Positions 1 through 5,595 of a stretch of DNA of 7,428 nt are shown here, piece by piece. The stretch is taken from positions 1 to 7,428 of the forward strand of contig CAKSPW010000089.1 in the NCBI GenBank assembly GCA_934486495.1. The letters run 5' to 3'. The stretch comes from an uncultured Clostridia bacterium (lineage in GTDB: Bacteria; Bacillota; Clostridia; UBA1381). The stretch's first letter is position 1, and every line of letters begins with the position of its first letter. The notes beneath the pieces are model-generated. The model was not told the origin of the DNA. It made no database searches and saw only the letters and a program-made list of their open reading frames with translations. The position numbers were made by a program, and so were the translations under genes.

Positions 1-1
1 T

Positions 2-1429
2 TCGCAGGTGACATCATATAATCTTGATGAGTATTATCCGATAAAGCGTACAAACGATCAGAGCTATTACTATTTTATGAATGAACACCTTTTCTCAAAG
101 GTTAATATTTCTCTTGAAAATACGCATATCCCGAACGGTGAAGCTGAAAATCCCACTGCCGAATGTGAAAGCTACGAAAAAATGATTGAAAAGAGCGGCG
201 GTATTGATTTGCAAATTCTCGGAATAGGTCAAAACGGTCATATCGGATTTAACGAGCCGGACGTAAACCTTAATTCCGTTACTCACCTCACTGATCTTAC
301 CGAAAGCACGATTGAAGCAAATTCAAGATTTTTTGCGTCTGATGAGGAAGTGCCGCGTCAGGCTCTTACAATGGGTATTTCAACAATACTCAAGTCAAAA
401 AAGATTATTCTTCTTGCAAGCGGCGCAAATAAGAGCAGAGTTGTAGGTGAACTGTTAACAGGCGGAATAAATACAAATATTCCTGCAAGTCTCCTTAAGG
501 TTCATCCCGATGTCGTTCTTATTTGTGATAAGGACGCATACTCGGGCACGAGATTGGGCGTTGATATAGGCGGCTCAAGCGTTAAGTTTGCCGTTGTTGA
601 GGGAGAAAAGGTTGTACATAAAACAAGTATTCCGTCAAAATGTGATGACGCTGAAAGCTTTATAGATGCCATTGCGGATGAATGCAATAAAATAAGAAAA
701 GAGTATTCGATTAAGACAATAGGTGTCGGAACTCCCGGAATTATCAAAAACGGCAAGGTGTCTGCGGCAAATCTCCCGTTTGATAAGACACCGCTTGCAA
801 AAATCTTAAAAGACAAATTAAATATGCCTGTAAGCGTTGATAATGACGCTAACTGCGCCGCACTCGGAGAGTCGGAGCTCGGTGCCGGCAAAAAGTATGA
901 TAATATTGTGCTTGTAACGCTTGGTACGGGTATAGGCGGCGGAATTATCCTCGGTAAGCAGATTTGTCACGGTGGCTGCGGCATGGGTGAGATAGGTCAT
1001 TTGATTGTCCAGGCAAAGGGCGGAAGAAAGTGCCCCTGCGGTCTTTCAGGCTGTTGGGAACAGTATGCGTCTGCTGCTGCACTTGCAAGAGATGCGTCTG
1101 AAGCCGCAAAGGAAAATCAGGACAGTATCTTATACAAGCTTTACAAGGAAAACGGTGACAAGCTCGACGGCAAGCTTGTGTTTGAAGCTCTTGACAAAGG
1201 CTGCCCTGTTGCACAAAAAGTATTTTCAGAGTACATAGATTGGCTTTGCGTTGGAATTGTCAGCCTTATAAACGTATTTGGACCGGAGGCAATTATTCTT
1301 GCCGGCGGAATTACAAATCACGGTGATTTAATAGTTTCAGAAATAAAGAAACGTGTTAATACGGAGGTTGCAATAGAAATTTCAAGTCTCCAAAGCGATG
1401 CGGGTTCAATAGGTGCCGCACTTCTTTAA
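2..1429 (+). CDS. nagB: NagB-ROK fusion: glucosamine-6-phosphate deaminase joined to a ROK sugar kinase (5' partial)
   Basis: The reading frame is open from base 2, so the start lies outside the window. The GTG at 8 aligns with an internal valine of NagB, and roughly 65 N-terminal residues are missing. Counting that GTG as residue 1, residues 1-180 are a NagB domain: the NLDEYYP segment carries the catalytic Asp (D7), and GIGQNGHIGFNEP carries H78 and E83. Asn at 76 replaces the Asp of E. coli NagB, as in Bacillus NagB. The domain reaches its normal C-terminus (VVLICDKDAYSG), and a complete ROK kinase starts within about two residues. That kinase has the phosphate loop GVDIGGSS (from 184), catalytic D280 in DNDANC, GTGIGGG, EIGH (H331) and a zinc motif CPCGLSGC (342-349). 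There is no helix-turn-helix, so it should be a kinase, not a ROK repressor. NagB converts GlcN-6-P to fructose-6-P and ammonia. Downstream nagA suggests the kinase uses GlcNAc, but GlcN or glucose remain possible. The enzymes are cytosolic. The domain calls are firm; the kinase substrate is inferred. Confidence 0.93.
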   Translation, partial: SQVTSYNLDEYYPIKRTNDQSYYYFMNEHLFSKVNISLENTHIPNGEAENPTAECESYEKMIEKSGGIDLQILGIGQNGHIGFNEPDVNLNSVTHLTDLTESTIEANSRFFASDEEVPRQALTMGISTILKSKKIILLASGANKSRVVGELLTGGINTNIPASLLKVHPDVVLICDKDAYSGTRLGVDIGGSSVKFAVVEGEKVVHKTSIPSKCDDAESFIDAIADECNKIRKEYSIKTIGVGTPGIIKNGKVSAANLPFDKTPLAKILKDKLNMPVSVDNDANCAALGESELGAGKKYDNIVLVTLGTGIGGGIILGKQICHGGCGMGEIGHLIVQAKGGRKCPCGLSGCWEQYASAAALARDASEAAKENQDSILYKLYKENGDKLDGKLVFEALDKGCPVAQKVFSEYIDWLCVGIVSLINVFGPEAIILAGGITNHGDLIVSEIKKRVNTEVAIEISSLQSDAGSIGAALL

Positions 1430-1443
1430 GAATAATATGTGGT

Positions 1444-1469
1444 ATACGGGCGGCGTCAGTCGCCCGTAT
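1444..1469. repeat. Perfect 9-bp inverted repeat (hairpin)
   Basis: ATACGGGCG at 1444-1452 pairs perfectly with CGCCCGTAT at 1461-1469 around an 8-nt loop, GCGTCAGT. It lies 14 nt after the stop codon of the NagB-ROK gene. No T-run follows, so it could stabilise or process mRNA rather than terminate it. A related hairpin with the same ATACGG...CCGTAT ends, a GCGT at the start of the loop and a TGCATG just after it lies at 2736-2758, on the other side of nagA. Confidence 0.7.
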
Positions 1470-1535
1470 GTTGCATGGAGGGATTTAATATATCCCACAG
1501 AGGATTTGAATGTCTGTGAATTTATACACGGGCGC

Positions 1536-1622
1536 AATAATCTCTTATCATTTTTTGCCCTGCCGATAAGAGATTTTCATTATTATTTGTGTCGGTGCAG
1601 GACGGCGAAAGGGGAGATTATT
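1536..1622 (+). promoter_or_regulatory. Possible translational switch: hairpin arm that can also mask the nagA ribosome binding site
   Basis: AATCTCTTATC (1539-1549) and GATAAGAGATT (1565-1575) form a perfect 11-bp stem with a 15-nt loop. The same 5' arm, read as AATAATCTC (1536-1544), is perfectly complementary to GAGATTATT (1614-1622). That segment covers the end of the nagA Shine-Dalgarno (GGGGAG, 1611-1616) and runs up to the ATG. Two G-U pairs (1545-1613 and 1546-1612) could extend the masking helix to 11 pairs. The two pairings exclude each other, which is the layout of a translational on/off switch. The complementarity is seen directly; regulation and any ligand or protein trigger are inferred. 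Confidence 0.4.
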
Positions 1623-2687
1623 ATGATTTATAAAAATGCTCTTGTCAACGGTAAAAAGGTTGATATTAAGGTTGAAAACGGTGTATTTACCGAGATAGGC
1701 AGTATAGACGGTGACGGTATTGATTTAAACGGTAAAAAAGTATATCCGGGTCTTATAGATATACATATTCACGGCTGTATGGGCAGTGATGCATCCGATA
1801 TCGGAAAGCTTCCGGAAATGTCTGAATATTTGGCTAAAAACGGTGTAACATCATGGCTTCCGACAACGATGACGATTGATATTGAAACGATTAAGAAAAT
1901 CACCTCATCCGATATGTCATGCCCGAACGGTGCGCAGGTACTCGGATTTCATATGGAGGGCCCGTACATTTCAGCAAATCATAAGGGTGCGCAGAATGAA
2001 AAGTATATAAAAAATCCCGATATTGACGAATTCATGAGTATAGAAAATGTGAAAATGATTACTCTTGCGCCCGAAAAGGACGGCAGTATGGAATTTATCA
2101 AAAAGTGTCCTGCCGTTGTTTCAATAGGTCATACAGATGCAGACTACGAATGTACCGAAAAGGCAATTGACTGCGGCGCAAAATGCCTGACTCATACGTT
2201 TAATGCAATGCCTCCGCTTCATCACAGAAATCCCGGAGTTATCGGTGCAGGTATTGACAGGGAGATTTACGCACAGGTTATATGTGACGGACTTCACATT
2301 CATAAAAGTGTAATTAAAATGCTTTATAAAACGTTCGGCAAGGAGCGTTTGGTGCTTATAAGCGATGCGTTGCGTGCGGCGGGGCTTGCAGACGGCGAAT
2401 ATGAGCTTGGTAAGCAAAATATTGTTGTTAAAAACTCTGTGGCAAGAACTCTTGACGGTGCGCTTGCCGGCGGCACAACAATGCTTTTGGGTTGCGTGAA
2501 GAAAGCTGTTGAATTCGGTATTCCCGAGGAGGACGCATTTTGTATGGCATCGAGAACACCGGCTGAGCTTATGGGGATTAATAAAGGTAGAATTGAAGTC
2601 GGATATGATGCGGATTTCGGAGTGTATGACAGCGATTTAAATCTTAAAATGTGTGTTGTGGGCGGAAAGAATGTTTATGAAAATTAA
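1623..2687 (+). CDS. nagA: N-acetylglucosamine-6-phosphate deacetylase NagA
   Basis: This cytosolic amidohydrolase removes acetate from GlcNAc-6-P to give GlcN-6-P, the substrate of the NagB domain encoded upstream. The protein has 354 residues, slightly short of the usual 380 or so. The TIM-barrel metal motifs are all present: HIH (H48, H50), HMEGP (E112), SIGHTDA (H170), LTHTFNAMPPLHHR (H191), and the catalytic Asp in LISDALRAAGL (D248). The C-terminus has the LAGGTTM segment and the family ending GRIEVGYDADF. I chose ATG 1623 because a strong Shine-Dalgarno (AAAGGGGAG, 1608-1616) lies 6 nt upstream and family homology starts there. The frame stays open back to GTG 1413, but that 70-residue extension is not family-like and is full of hairpins. 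Translation may be modulated by the leader pairing at 1536-1622. Confidence 0.96.
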   Translation: MIYKNALVNGKKVDIKVENGVFTEIGSIDGDGIDLNGKKVYPGLIDIHIHGCMGSDASDIGKLPEMSEYLAKNGVTSWLPTTMTIDIETIKKITSSDMSCPNGAQVLGFHMEGPYISANHKGAQNEKYIKNPDIDEFMSIENVKMITLAPEKDGSMEFIKKCPAVVSIGHTDADYECTEKAIDCGAKCLTHTFNAMPPLHHRNPGVIGAGIDREIYAQVICDGLHIHKSVIKMLYKTFGKERLVLISDALRAAGLADGEYELGKQNIVVKNSVARTLDGALAGGTTMLLGCVKKAVEFGIPEEDAFCMASRTPAELMGINKGRIEVGYDADFGVYDSDLNLKMCVVGGKNVYEN

Positions 2688-2688
2688 C

Positions 2689-2743
2689 CGGTGATACGGT
2701 TTAATTGTGAGTGGATATTTGCGAAAAAAACGGTGATACGGTT
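2689..2743. repeat. 13-bp direct repeat after nagA (2689-2701 and 2731-2743)
   Basis: CGGTGATACGGTT occurs twice, with a 42-bp offset. The first copy begins 2 nt after the nagA stop and is the 3' half of an imperfect hairpin that overlaps the stop codon: AATTAACCG 2682-2690 with CGGTTTAATT 2697-2706, one bulged T. The second copy starts the hairpin at 2736-2758. The function is unknown; it may be a remnant of a dispersed repeat or a target-site-like duplication. Confidence 0.6.
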
Positions 2744-2758
2744 GCGTGCCAGCCGTAT
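2736..2758. repeat. Inverted repeat (hairpin) in the nagA-cwlD spacer
   Basis: ATACGGTT (2736-2743) pairs with AGCCGTAT (2751-2758), eight pairs with one G-U, around the loop GCGTGCC. There is no T-tract. It shares its ATACGG...CCGTAT ends, a GCGT-starting loop and a nearby downstream TGCATG with the hairpin at 1444-1469. Confidence 0.6.
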
Positions 2759-2781
2759 ATGCATGATAAATGCTGTGAAAA

Positions 2782-2808
2782 CACTCATTAGAATTTGATA
2801 TATGAGTG
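2782..2808. repeat. 7-bp inverted repeat (hairpin)
   Basis: CACTCAT (2782-2788) and ATGAGTG (2802-2808) are perfect complements around a 13-nt loop, immediately upstream of the probable terminator. There is no T-run. It could be part of a compound transcript 3' end or an unrelated element. Confidence 0.35.
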
Positions 2809-2811
2809 ATG

Positions 2812-2847
2812 GCGGATTTGAAGCTCAAATGCGGAAAATCCGCTTTT
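2812..2847 (+). terminator. Probable Rho-independent terminator for the nag transcript
   Basis: GCGGATTT (2812-2819) pairs perfectly with AAATCCGC (2836-2843), followed by TTTT (2844-2847) and more A/T. Inside it, GCGGA (2831-2835) can compete for the same 3' arm (TCCGC, 2839-2843) with a 3-nt loop, and ATTTGA/TCAAAT (2816-2821/2825-2830) forms a third small hairpin. Either of the first two stems puts the T-run in the right place. The site lies 125 nt after nagA and before cwlD, consistent with separating the amino-sugar transcript from the sporulation gene. The T-run is short, so read-through is possible. Confidence 0.5.
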
Positions 2848-2863
2848 ATATTACAAAGAAAAT

Positions 2864-2883
2864 GCTATTGATTAGCGAATAGC
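2864..2883. repeat. 6-bp inverted repeat upstream of the cwlD promoter region
   Basis: GCTATT (2864-2869) and AATAGC (2878-2883) are perfect complements around an 8-nt loop. It lies just upstream of the candidate cwlD promoter. It could be an operator-like site or chance in AT-rich DNA. Confidence 0.25.
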
Positions 2884-2896
2884 TTACTGCGTTTAT

Positions 2897-2926
2897 GCAT
2901 AGTGCGACAAGAGGGCGAATATAATA
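2897..2926 (+). promoter_or_regulatory. Candidate cwlD promoter, sigma-G-like
   Basis: GCATA at 2897-2901 and TATAATA at 2920-2926 are separated by 18 bp. From memory, forespore sigma-G promoters of Bacillus have a G-H-A-T-R -35 box, an 18-bp gap and a -10 box like CATnnTA. This site fits except for T in place of the leading C. The -10 also equals the vegetative consensus TATAAT, but there is no good TTGACA at the right distance. A start near 2932-2934 would leave a leader of about 25 nt before GTG 2958. Sporulation control is inferred from the motif and from known cwlD biology. Confidence 0.35.
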
Positions 2927-2945
2927 TATTATTATGTTCGAAAAC

Positions 2946-2952
2946 GGGGGGA
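2946..2952 (+). promoter_or_regulatory. Ribosome binding site that decides the cwlD start
   Basis: GGGGGGA lies 5 nt before GTG 2958, an ideal spacing. The upstream in-frame ATG at 2934 has no usable purine tract at the right distance and would sit almost at the predicted transcription start. GTG 2958 is therefore preferred. Confidence 0.65.
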
Positions 2953-2957
2953 TTGAT

Positions 2958-3644
2958 GTGCTTGTGATAAAAAGGTCAACGGCAATTGCCGCAATATTCG
3001 CCGTGTTTATGATAATTGTCGGCAGTGCGTACTTTTTTGGCGAAGCATCTGTCGGCAGTGAAAAAACAAAGGTGATAATTGATGCCGGGCACGGTAATCC
3101 CGACGGCGGAGCGGTAGGCGTCGGAGGTACGGTGGAAAAGGATATTAATCTTGCTATTGCGCTGAAATTATCGGAGGTGCTTGACGGCAAGGGGTATACC
3201 GTAATAATGACACGAACGGGCGATAACGGAATATATGACGGTGACTGCAAAACAATTCGTGAGATGAAACGAAGCGATATGAATAATCGTCTTTCAATTA
3301 TGAAACGCAGCGGTGCGGATCTGTTTGTGAGTATACATATGAATTCGTTTGAAAATACGTCTGCCGAGGGACTGCATGTTTTTTATTCGGAAAATCACGA
3401 TGAAATAAAGCAGCTTGCAGAGAGTATTCAGCGACGTGTTTCCGAGGTCACCGGCGCAAAAGCGCATACTGTTAAAACGGCTGATAAGCGTTTGTTCCTT
3501 ATGAAAAATCCGCCGCTTCCGTCAATTCTTGTCGAATGTGGATTTTTATCAAATGTAAACGAAGAAAAAAAGCTTTGTACCGATGAATATCAGTCAAAGC
3601 TTGCGTGGGCAATAGCGGATGCGATTGATGATGAATATCAATGA
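2958..3644 (+). CDS. cwlD: Spore-cortex N-acetylmuramoyl-L-alanine amidase CwlD
   Basis: This zinc amidase (Amidase_3) removes peptide side chains from cortex muramic acid so that muramic-delta-lactam can form, a requirement for spore germination. From GTG 2958 it has 228 residues, close to the 237 of B. subtilis CwlD. Residues 1-6 are a short basic start and about 8-28 are hydrophobic, a signal or membrane anchor that places the enzyme outside the membrane. The catalytic domain begins at KVIIDAGHG. Zinc ligands are H45, E60 (VEKD) and H127 (SIHMNS), with catalytic E193 in LVECGFLSN. The NPDGGAVG and NRLSIMKRSGADLFVSIH stretches also match the family. Its 3' end overlaps the convergent phosphatase gene by 7 bp. 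It is separated from nagA by a probable terminator and may have its own sporulation promoter. Other Amidase_3 enzymes usually carry binding domains, which are absent here. Confidence 0.9.
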   Translation: MLVIKRSTAIAAIFAVFMIIVGSAYFFGEASVGSEKTKVIIDAGHGNPDGGAVGVGGTVEKDINLAIALKLSEVLDGKGYTVIMTRTGDNGIYDGDCKTIREMKRSDMNNRLSIMKRSGADLFVSIHMNSFENTSAEGLHVFYSENHDEIKQLAESIQRRVSEVTGAKAHTVKTADKRLFLMKNPPLPSILVECGFLSNVNEEKKLCTDEYQSKLAWAIADAIDDEYQ

Positions 3645-4090
3645 TTACAAGCGTTTAAAAAGCCTCTGCAGCCTTCTTCAATATCGTTCCATGCAGTAGT
3701 GAAATCCCTTGTATACCAGGGGTCTGCAACGTTGCCGGGACGGCTTGTGTAGTCCATTAAAAGAGATAGCTTGTTTTTATCATCATTACCGACAATTCTT
3801 TTAATGTCGCGGAGATTTTGATTGTCCATAGCAATTATGTAATCGTAATAATCATAATCGGATTTTGTTATTTGAACCGCAGTTTTTCCGTCGTCGGATA
3901 TTCCGTGTTCAGCCAAAACGGCTTTTGCCGGAGGATATACACCGTTGCCTGTTTCTTCGCTGCTTGTTGCGGCTGAGCGAATTTGAAACTCATTTTCAAG
4001 TCCCTCTTTTTTTACCATGTCTTTTAAAATAAATTCAGCCATAGGACTTCTGCAAATGTTTCCGAGGCATACAAACAAAACCTTAATCAT
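3638..4090 (-). CDS. Low-molecular-weight protein tyrosine phosphatase
   Basis: This is a 150-residue cytosolic LMW-PTP. The N-terminal P-loop CLGNICRS has nucleophile C8, R14 and S15, and the general acid is D123 in ADPWYT. The fifth P-loop residue is Ile, typical of tyrosine-specific members. The other phosphatase in this operon (6046-6495) has Thr there. The substrate is unknown; a bacterial tyrosine kinase or capsule system elsewhere is the usual partner, but none is visible. I chose ATG 4090 because AGGGTG lies 6 nt upstream (4097-4102). A GTG at 4099 would add three residues but lacks a proper Shine-Dalgarno. The start is 1 nt past the lspA stop, so translation is probably coupled. It is the last gene of the minus-strand operon and runs 7 bp into the end of cwlD. 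Confidence 0.9.
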   Translation of the reverse strand: MIKVLFVCLGNICRSPMAEFILKDMVKKEGLENEFQIRSAATSSEETGNGVYPPAKAVLAEHGISDDGKTAVQITKSDYDYYDYIIAMDNQNLRDIKRIVGNDDKNKLSLLMDYTSRPGNVADPWYTRDFTTAWNDIEEGCRGFLNACNH

Positions 4091-4091
4091 T

Positions 4092-4556
4092 TCACTCACC
4101 CTTTTTGCTGTTCTCCTTATCGAAGAAAATCACATACACTATCAAAAGAACGGCACCGACGGTTATTGCTATATCGGCTATATTAAACACAGGAAAGCTT
4201 ATAAAAGCCGTTTCGATAAAGTCTATTACATATCCGCGGAAAATTCTGTCTATAGCATTGCCGAGAGCACCTGAGAAAATAAGCATAAGCGATATTCTCT
4301 GAAGTGTGTGTCCGGGCTTTTTAACAATTACATAAGCGGCAAGACCTATACAGAATACTACCGATACTATTCCGAGTATTGACACACGTCCTGTAAGTAT
4401 ACTGAATGCGGCACCCGTGTTTTTTAAAAATACAAGATTGATTATATTCGGAATGAGTTTAATTTGCGTTGTTGGTGTGAATTGAGATGATACCAATATT
4501 TTTGTTATTTGGTCGGCTATTATAATCAGCAGTGCGGCTATACTGTATAAAATCAT
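4092..4556 (-). CDS. lspA: Lipoprotein signal peptidase II LspA
   Basis: LspA is an inner-membrane aspartyl peptidase that cuts the signal peptide of diacylglyceryl-modified prolipoproteins. The 154 residues are the normal length, with four hydrophobic segments near 3-22, 58-78, 86-102 and 124-145. Family motifs are present: ADQITK, NTGAAFS (46-52), GNAIDR, and the catalytic pair D112 (VIDFIE) and D128 (FNIAD). I chose ATG 4556 because it begins at the first membrane helix and AAAGGAA lies 7 nt upstream. The frame extends 18 codons further to an ATG at 4610, but that would overlap tsaD and has no family match. It lies 28 nt after tsaD and 1 nt before the phosphatase ATG. Its placement with t6A genes probably reflects shared expression, not shared function. 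Confidence 0.95.
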   Translation of the reverse strand: MILYSIAALLIIIADQITKILVSSQFTPTTQIKLIPNIINLVFLKNTGAAFSILTGRVSILGIVSVVFCIGLAAYVIVKKPGHTLQRISLMLIFSGALGNAIDRIFRGYVIDFIETAFISFPVFNIADIAITVGAVLLIVYVIFFDKENSKKGE

Positions 4557-4584
4557 TTTAAATTCCTTTCGTGTCTGAATATTT

Positions 4585-5595
4585 TTAAAGCTTAAGAGCA
4601 GGTGCGGCATTTAGTGACAAATTGGAAACATTTCCTTTGAGATATTCAAAATATCCGCAGCAGGCAATCATTGCGGCATTATCGGTACAGAGAACGGGGG
4701 AGGGGTATAAAACCTCAATTCCGTGCTTTGCGGCACGTGACTTCATTTGTGTTCTCAGTGATGAGTTCGCGGCAACTCCGCCGGCAATCGCTATTATATC
4801 CGAGTTTTGACGCATTGCGGCTTTTATCGTATGCTCGCATAAAACATCAACAACGGCTGCCTGGAATGAGGCGGCAACATCGGCATTGTTTATTTCTCTG
4901 CCTTTTTGCTGTTCATTATGGATATAGTTTATAACGGCTGTTTTGACTCCGCTGAAAGAAAAATCAAGATTTCCGTCCTTAAAGCTGACTCTCGGAAATT
5001 CAATTGCGTTCTCGTTCCCCTGTTTGGCAAGTGCGTCGATTTTCGGACCGCCGGGATAGCCTAAGCCTATAACTCTTGCTATTTTATCAAATGCTTCACC
5101 TGCGGCGTCGTCACGTGTTCCGGCAATAATATCAAAGTCGGTATAATCCTTCATGCTTACGATATGGCTGTGACCGCCGGAAGCTACAAGACATACAAAC
5201 GGCGGCTTTAAATCCTTATGCTCTATAAGATTGGCGCATATGTGACCCTTTATATGATGAACGCCTATGAGCGGTTTTTTTGCGGCATATGCAAGAGCTT
5301 TTGCCTCCGACAAACCGACAAGCAGTGCGCCTACAAGCCCCGGACCGTATGTTACCGCCACGGCATCAATATCGTCAAGTGTAACGTTTGCCTTTTCAAG
5401 TGCTTCATCAATAACGCTGTCTATTGCAAGTATATGATTCCTTGACGCTATTTCGGGTACAACACCGCCGTAGCGCTTGTGAATATCAATTTGTGTGTTA
5501 ATAACGCTCGAAAGCACTTCTCTGCCGTTTAGTGTTACTGCGGCGGCTGTTTCATCACATGAGCTTTCAATACCGAGTATAAGAGTATCATTCAT
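4585..5595 (-). CDS. tsaD: tRNA N6-adenosine threonylcarbamoyltransferase TsaD (Kae1/YgjD family)
   Basis: TsaD transfers the threonylcarbamoyl group from TC-AMP to A37 of ANN-decoding tRNAs, working in a complex with TsaB and TsaE. The 336-residue protein has the ASKHA fold: GIESSCDET at the N-terminus, the metal-binding pair H114 and H118 in HHIKGH, ASGGHSH, the GLGYPGGPKID loop, DFSFSGVKTA, AGGVAANSSLR and the C-terminal metal ligand D305 in CTDNAAM. I chose ATG 5595, nine residues inside the longest frame, because homology begins there and AAAGGG (5605-5610) lies 9 nt upstream. It overlaps the rimI stop by 8 nt in an ATGAATGA junction. Its substrate supplier TsaC is encoded three genes upstream in the same operon. 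The partners tsaB and tsaE are not seen here. Confidence 0.97.
   Translation of the reverse strand: MNDTLILGIESSCDETAAAVTLNGREVLSSVINTQIDIHKRYGGVVPEIASRNHILAIDSVIDEALEKANVTLDDIDAVAVTYGPGLVGALLVGLSEAKALAYAAKKPLIGVHHIKGHICANLIEHKDLKPPFVCLVASGGHSHIVSMKDYTDFDIIAGTRDDAAGEAFDKIARVIGLGYPGGPKIDALAKQGNENAIEFPRVSFKDGNLDFSFSGVKTAVINYIHNEQQKGREINNADVAASFQAAVVDVLCEHTIKAAMRQNSDIIAIAGGVAANSSLRTQMKSRAAKHGIEVLYPSPVLCTDNAAMIACCGYFEYLKGNVSNLSLNAAPALKL

Larger units (their letters stand above)
1430..1622 (+). promoter_or_regulatory. Structured gap between the NagB-ROK gene and nagA (candidate nagA leader)
   Basis: This 193-nt spacer has no convincing gene, though the nagA frame happens to stay open through it. 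It holds a chain of inverted repeats. They are a 9-bp perfect stem at 1444-1452/1461-1469, a 5-bp stem GGGAT/ATCCC at 1480-1484/1492-1496, a 6-bp stem CACAGA/TCTGTG at 1496-1501/1513-1518, and an 11-bp perfect stem at 1539-1549/1565-1575. No hairpin is followed by a clear T-tract, so none looks like an ordinary terminator. I found no convincing promoter, so nagA is probably co-transcribed with the upstream fusion gene. The sequence does not resemble the glmS ribozyme core or any riboswitch I recognise. Confidence 0.5.

Noticed and set aside
8..10. GTG at 8 as the start of the first gene
   Set aside because: It encodes an internal Val just before the conserved NLDEYYP of NagB, and the frame continues to the window edge. 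The gene is simply cut.
1444..1469. Rho-independent terminator after the NagB-ROK gene
   Set aside because: The stem is strong but is followed by GTTGCATGG rather than a T-tract.
1413..1622. Longer nagA reading frame starting at GTG 1413
   Set aside because: The extra 70 residues do not resemble NagA, cross several perfect hairpins and overlap the upstream gene. ATG 1623 has an excellent Shine-Dalgarno and matches the family start.
1430..1622. glmS ribozyme, because the leader precedes an amino-sugar gene
   Set aside because: The conserved glmS core around its cleavage site and the P2.1/P3 elements cannot be recognised, and glmS ribozymes precede glmS rather than nagA.
2121..2417. Antisense frame within nagA, and similar opposite-strand frames in cwlD, tsaD and tsaC
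   Set aside because: They lie wholly within well-supported genes, lack ribosome sites and contain no recognisable domain. They are frame shadows.
2934..2957. ATG 2934 as the cwlD start
   Set aside because: There is no ribosome site at a proper distance, and the predicted transcription start is almost at this ATG. GTG 2958 has GGGGGGA 5 nt upstream.
4557..4610. N-terminal extension of lspA to ATG 4610
   Set aside because: It would overlap tsaD by 26 bp, has no family similarity, and ATG 4556 has a good Shine-Dalgarno directly before the first membrane helix.
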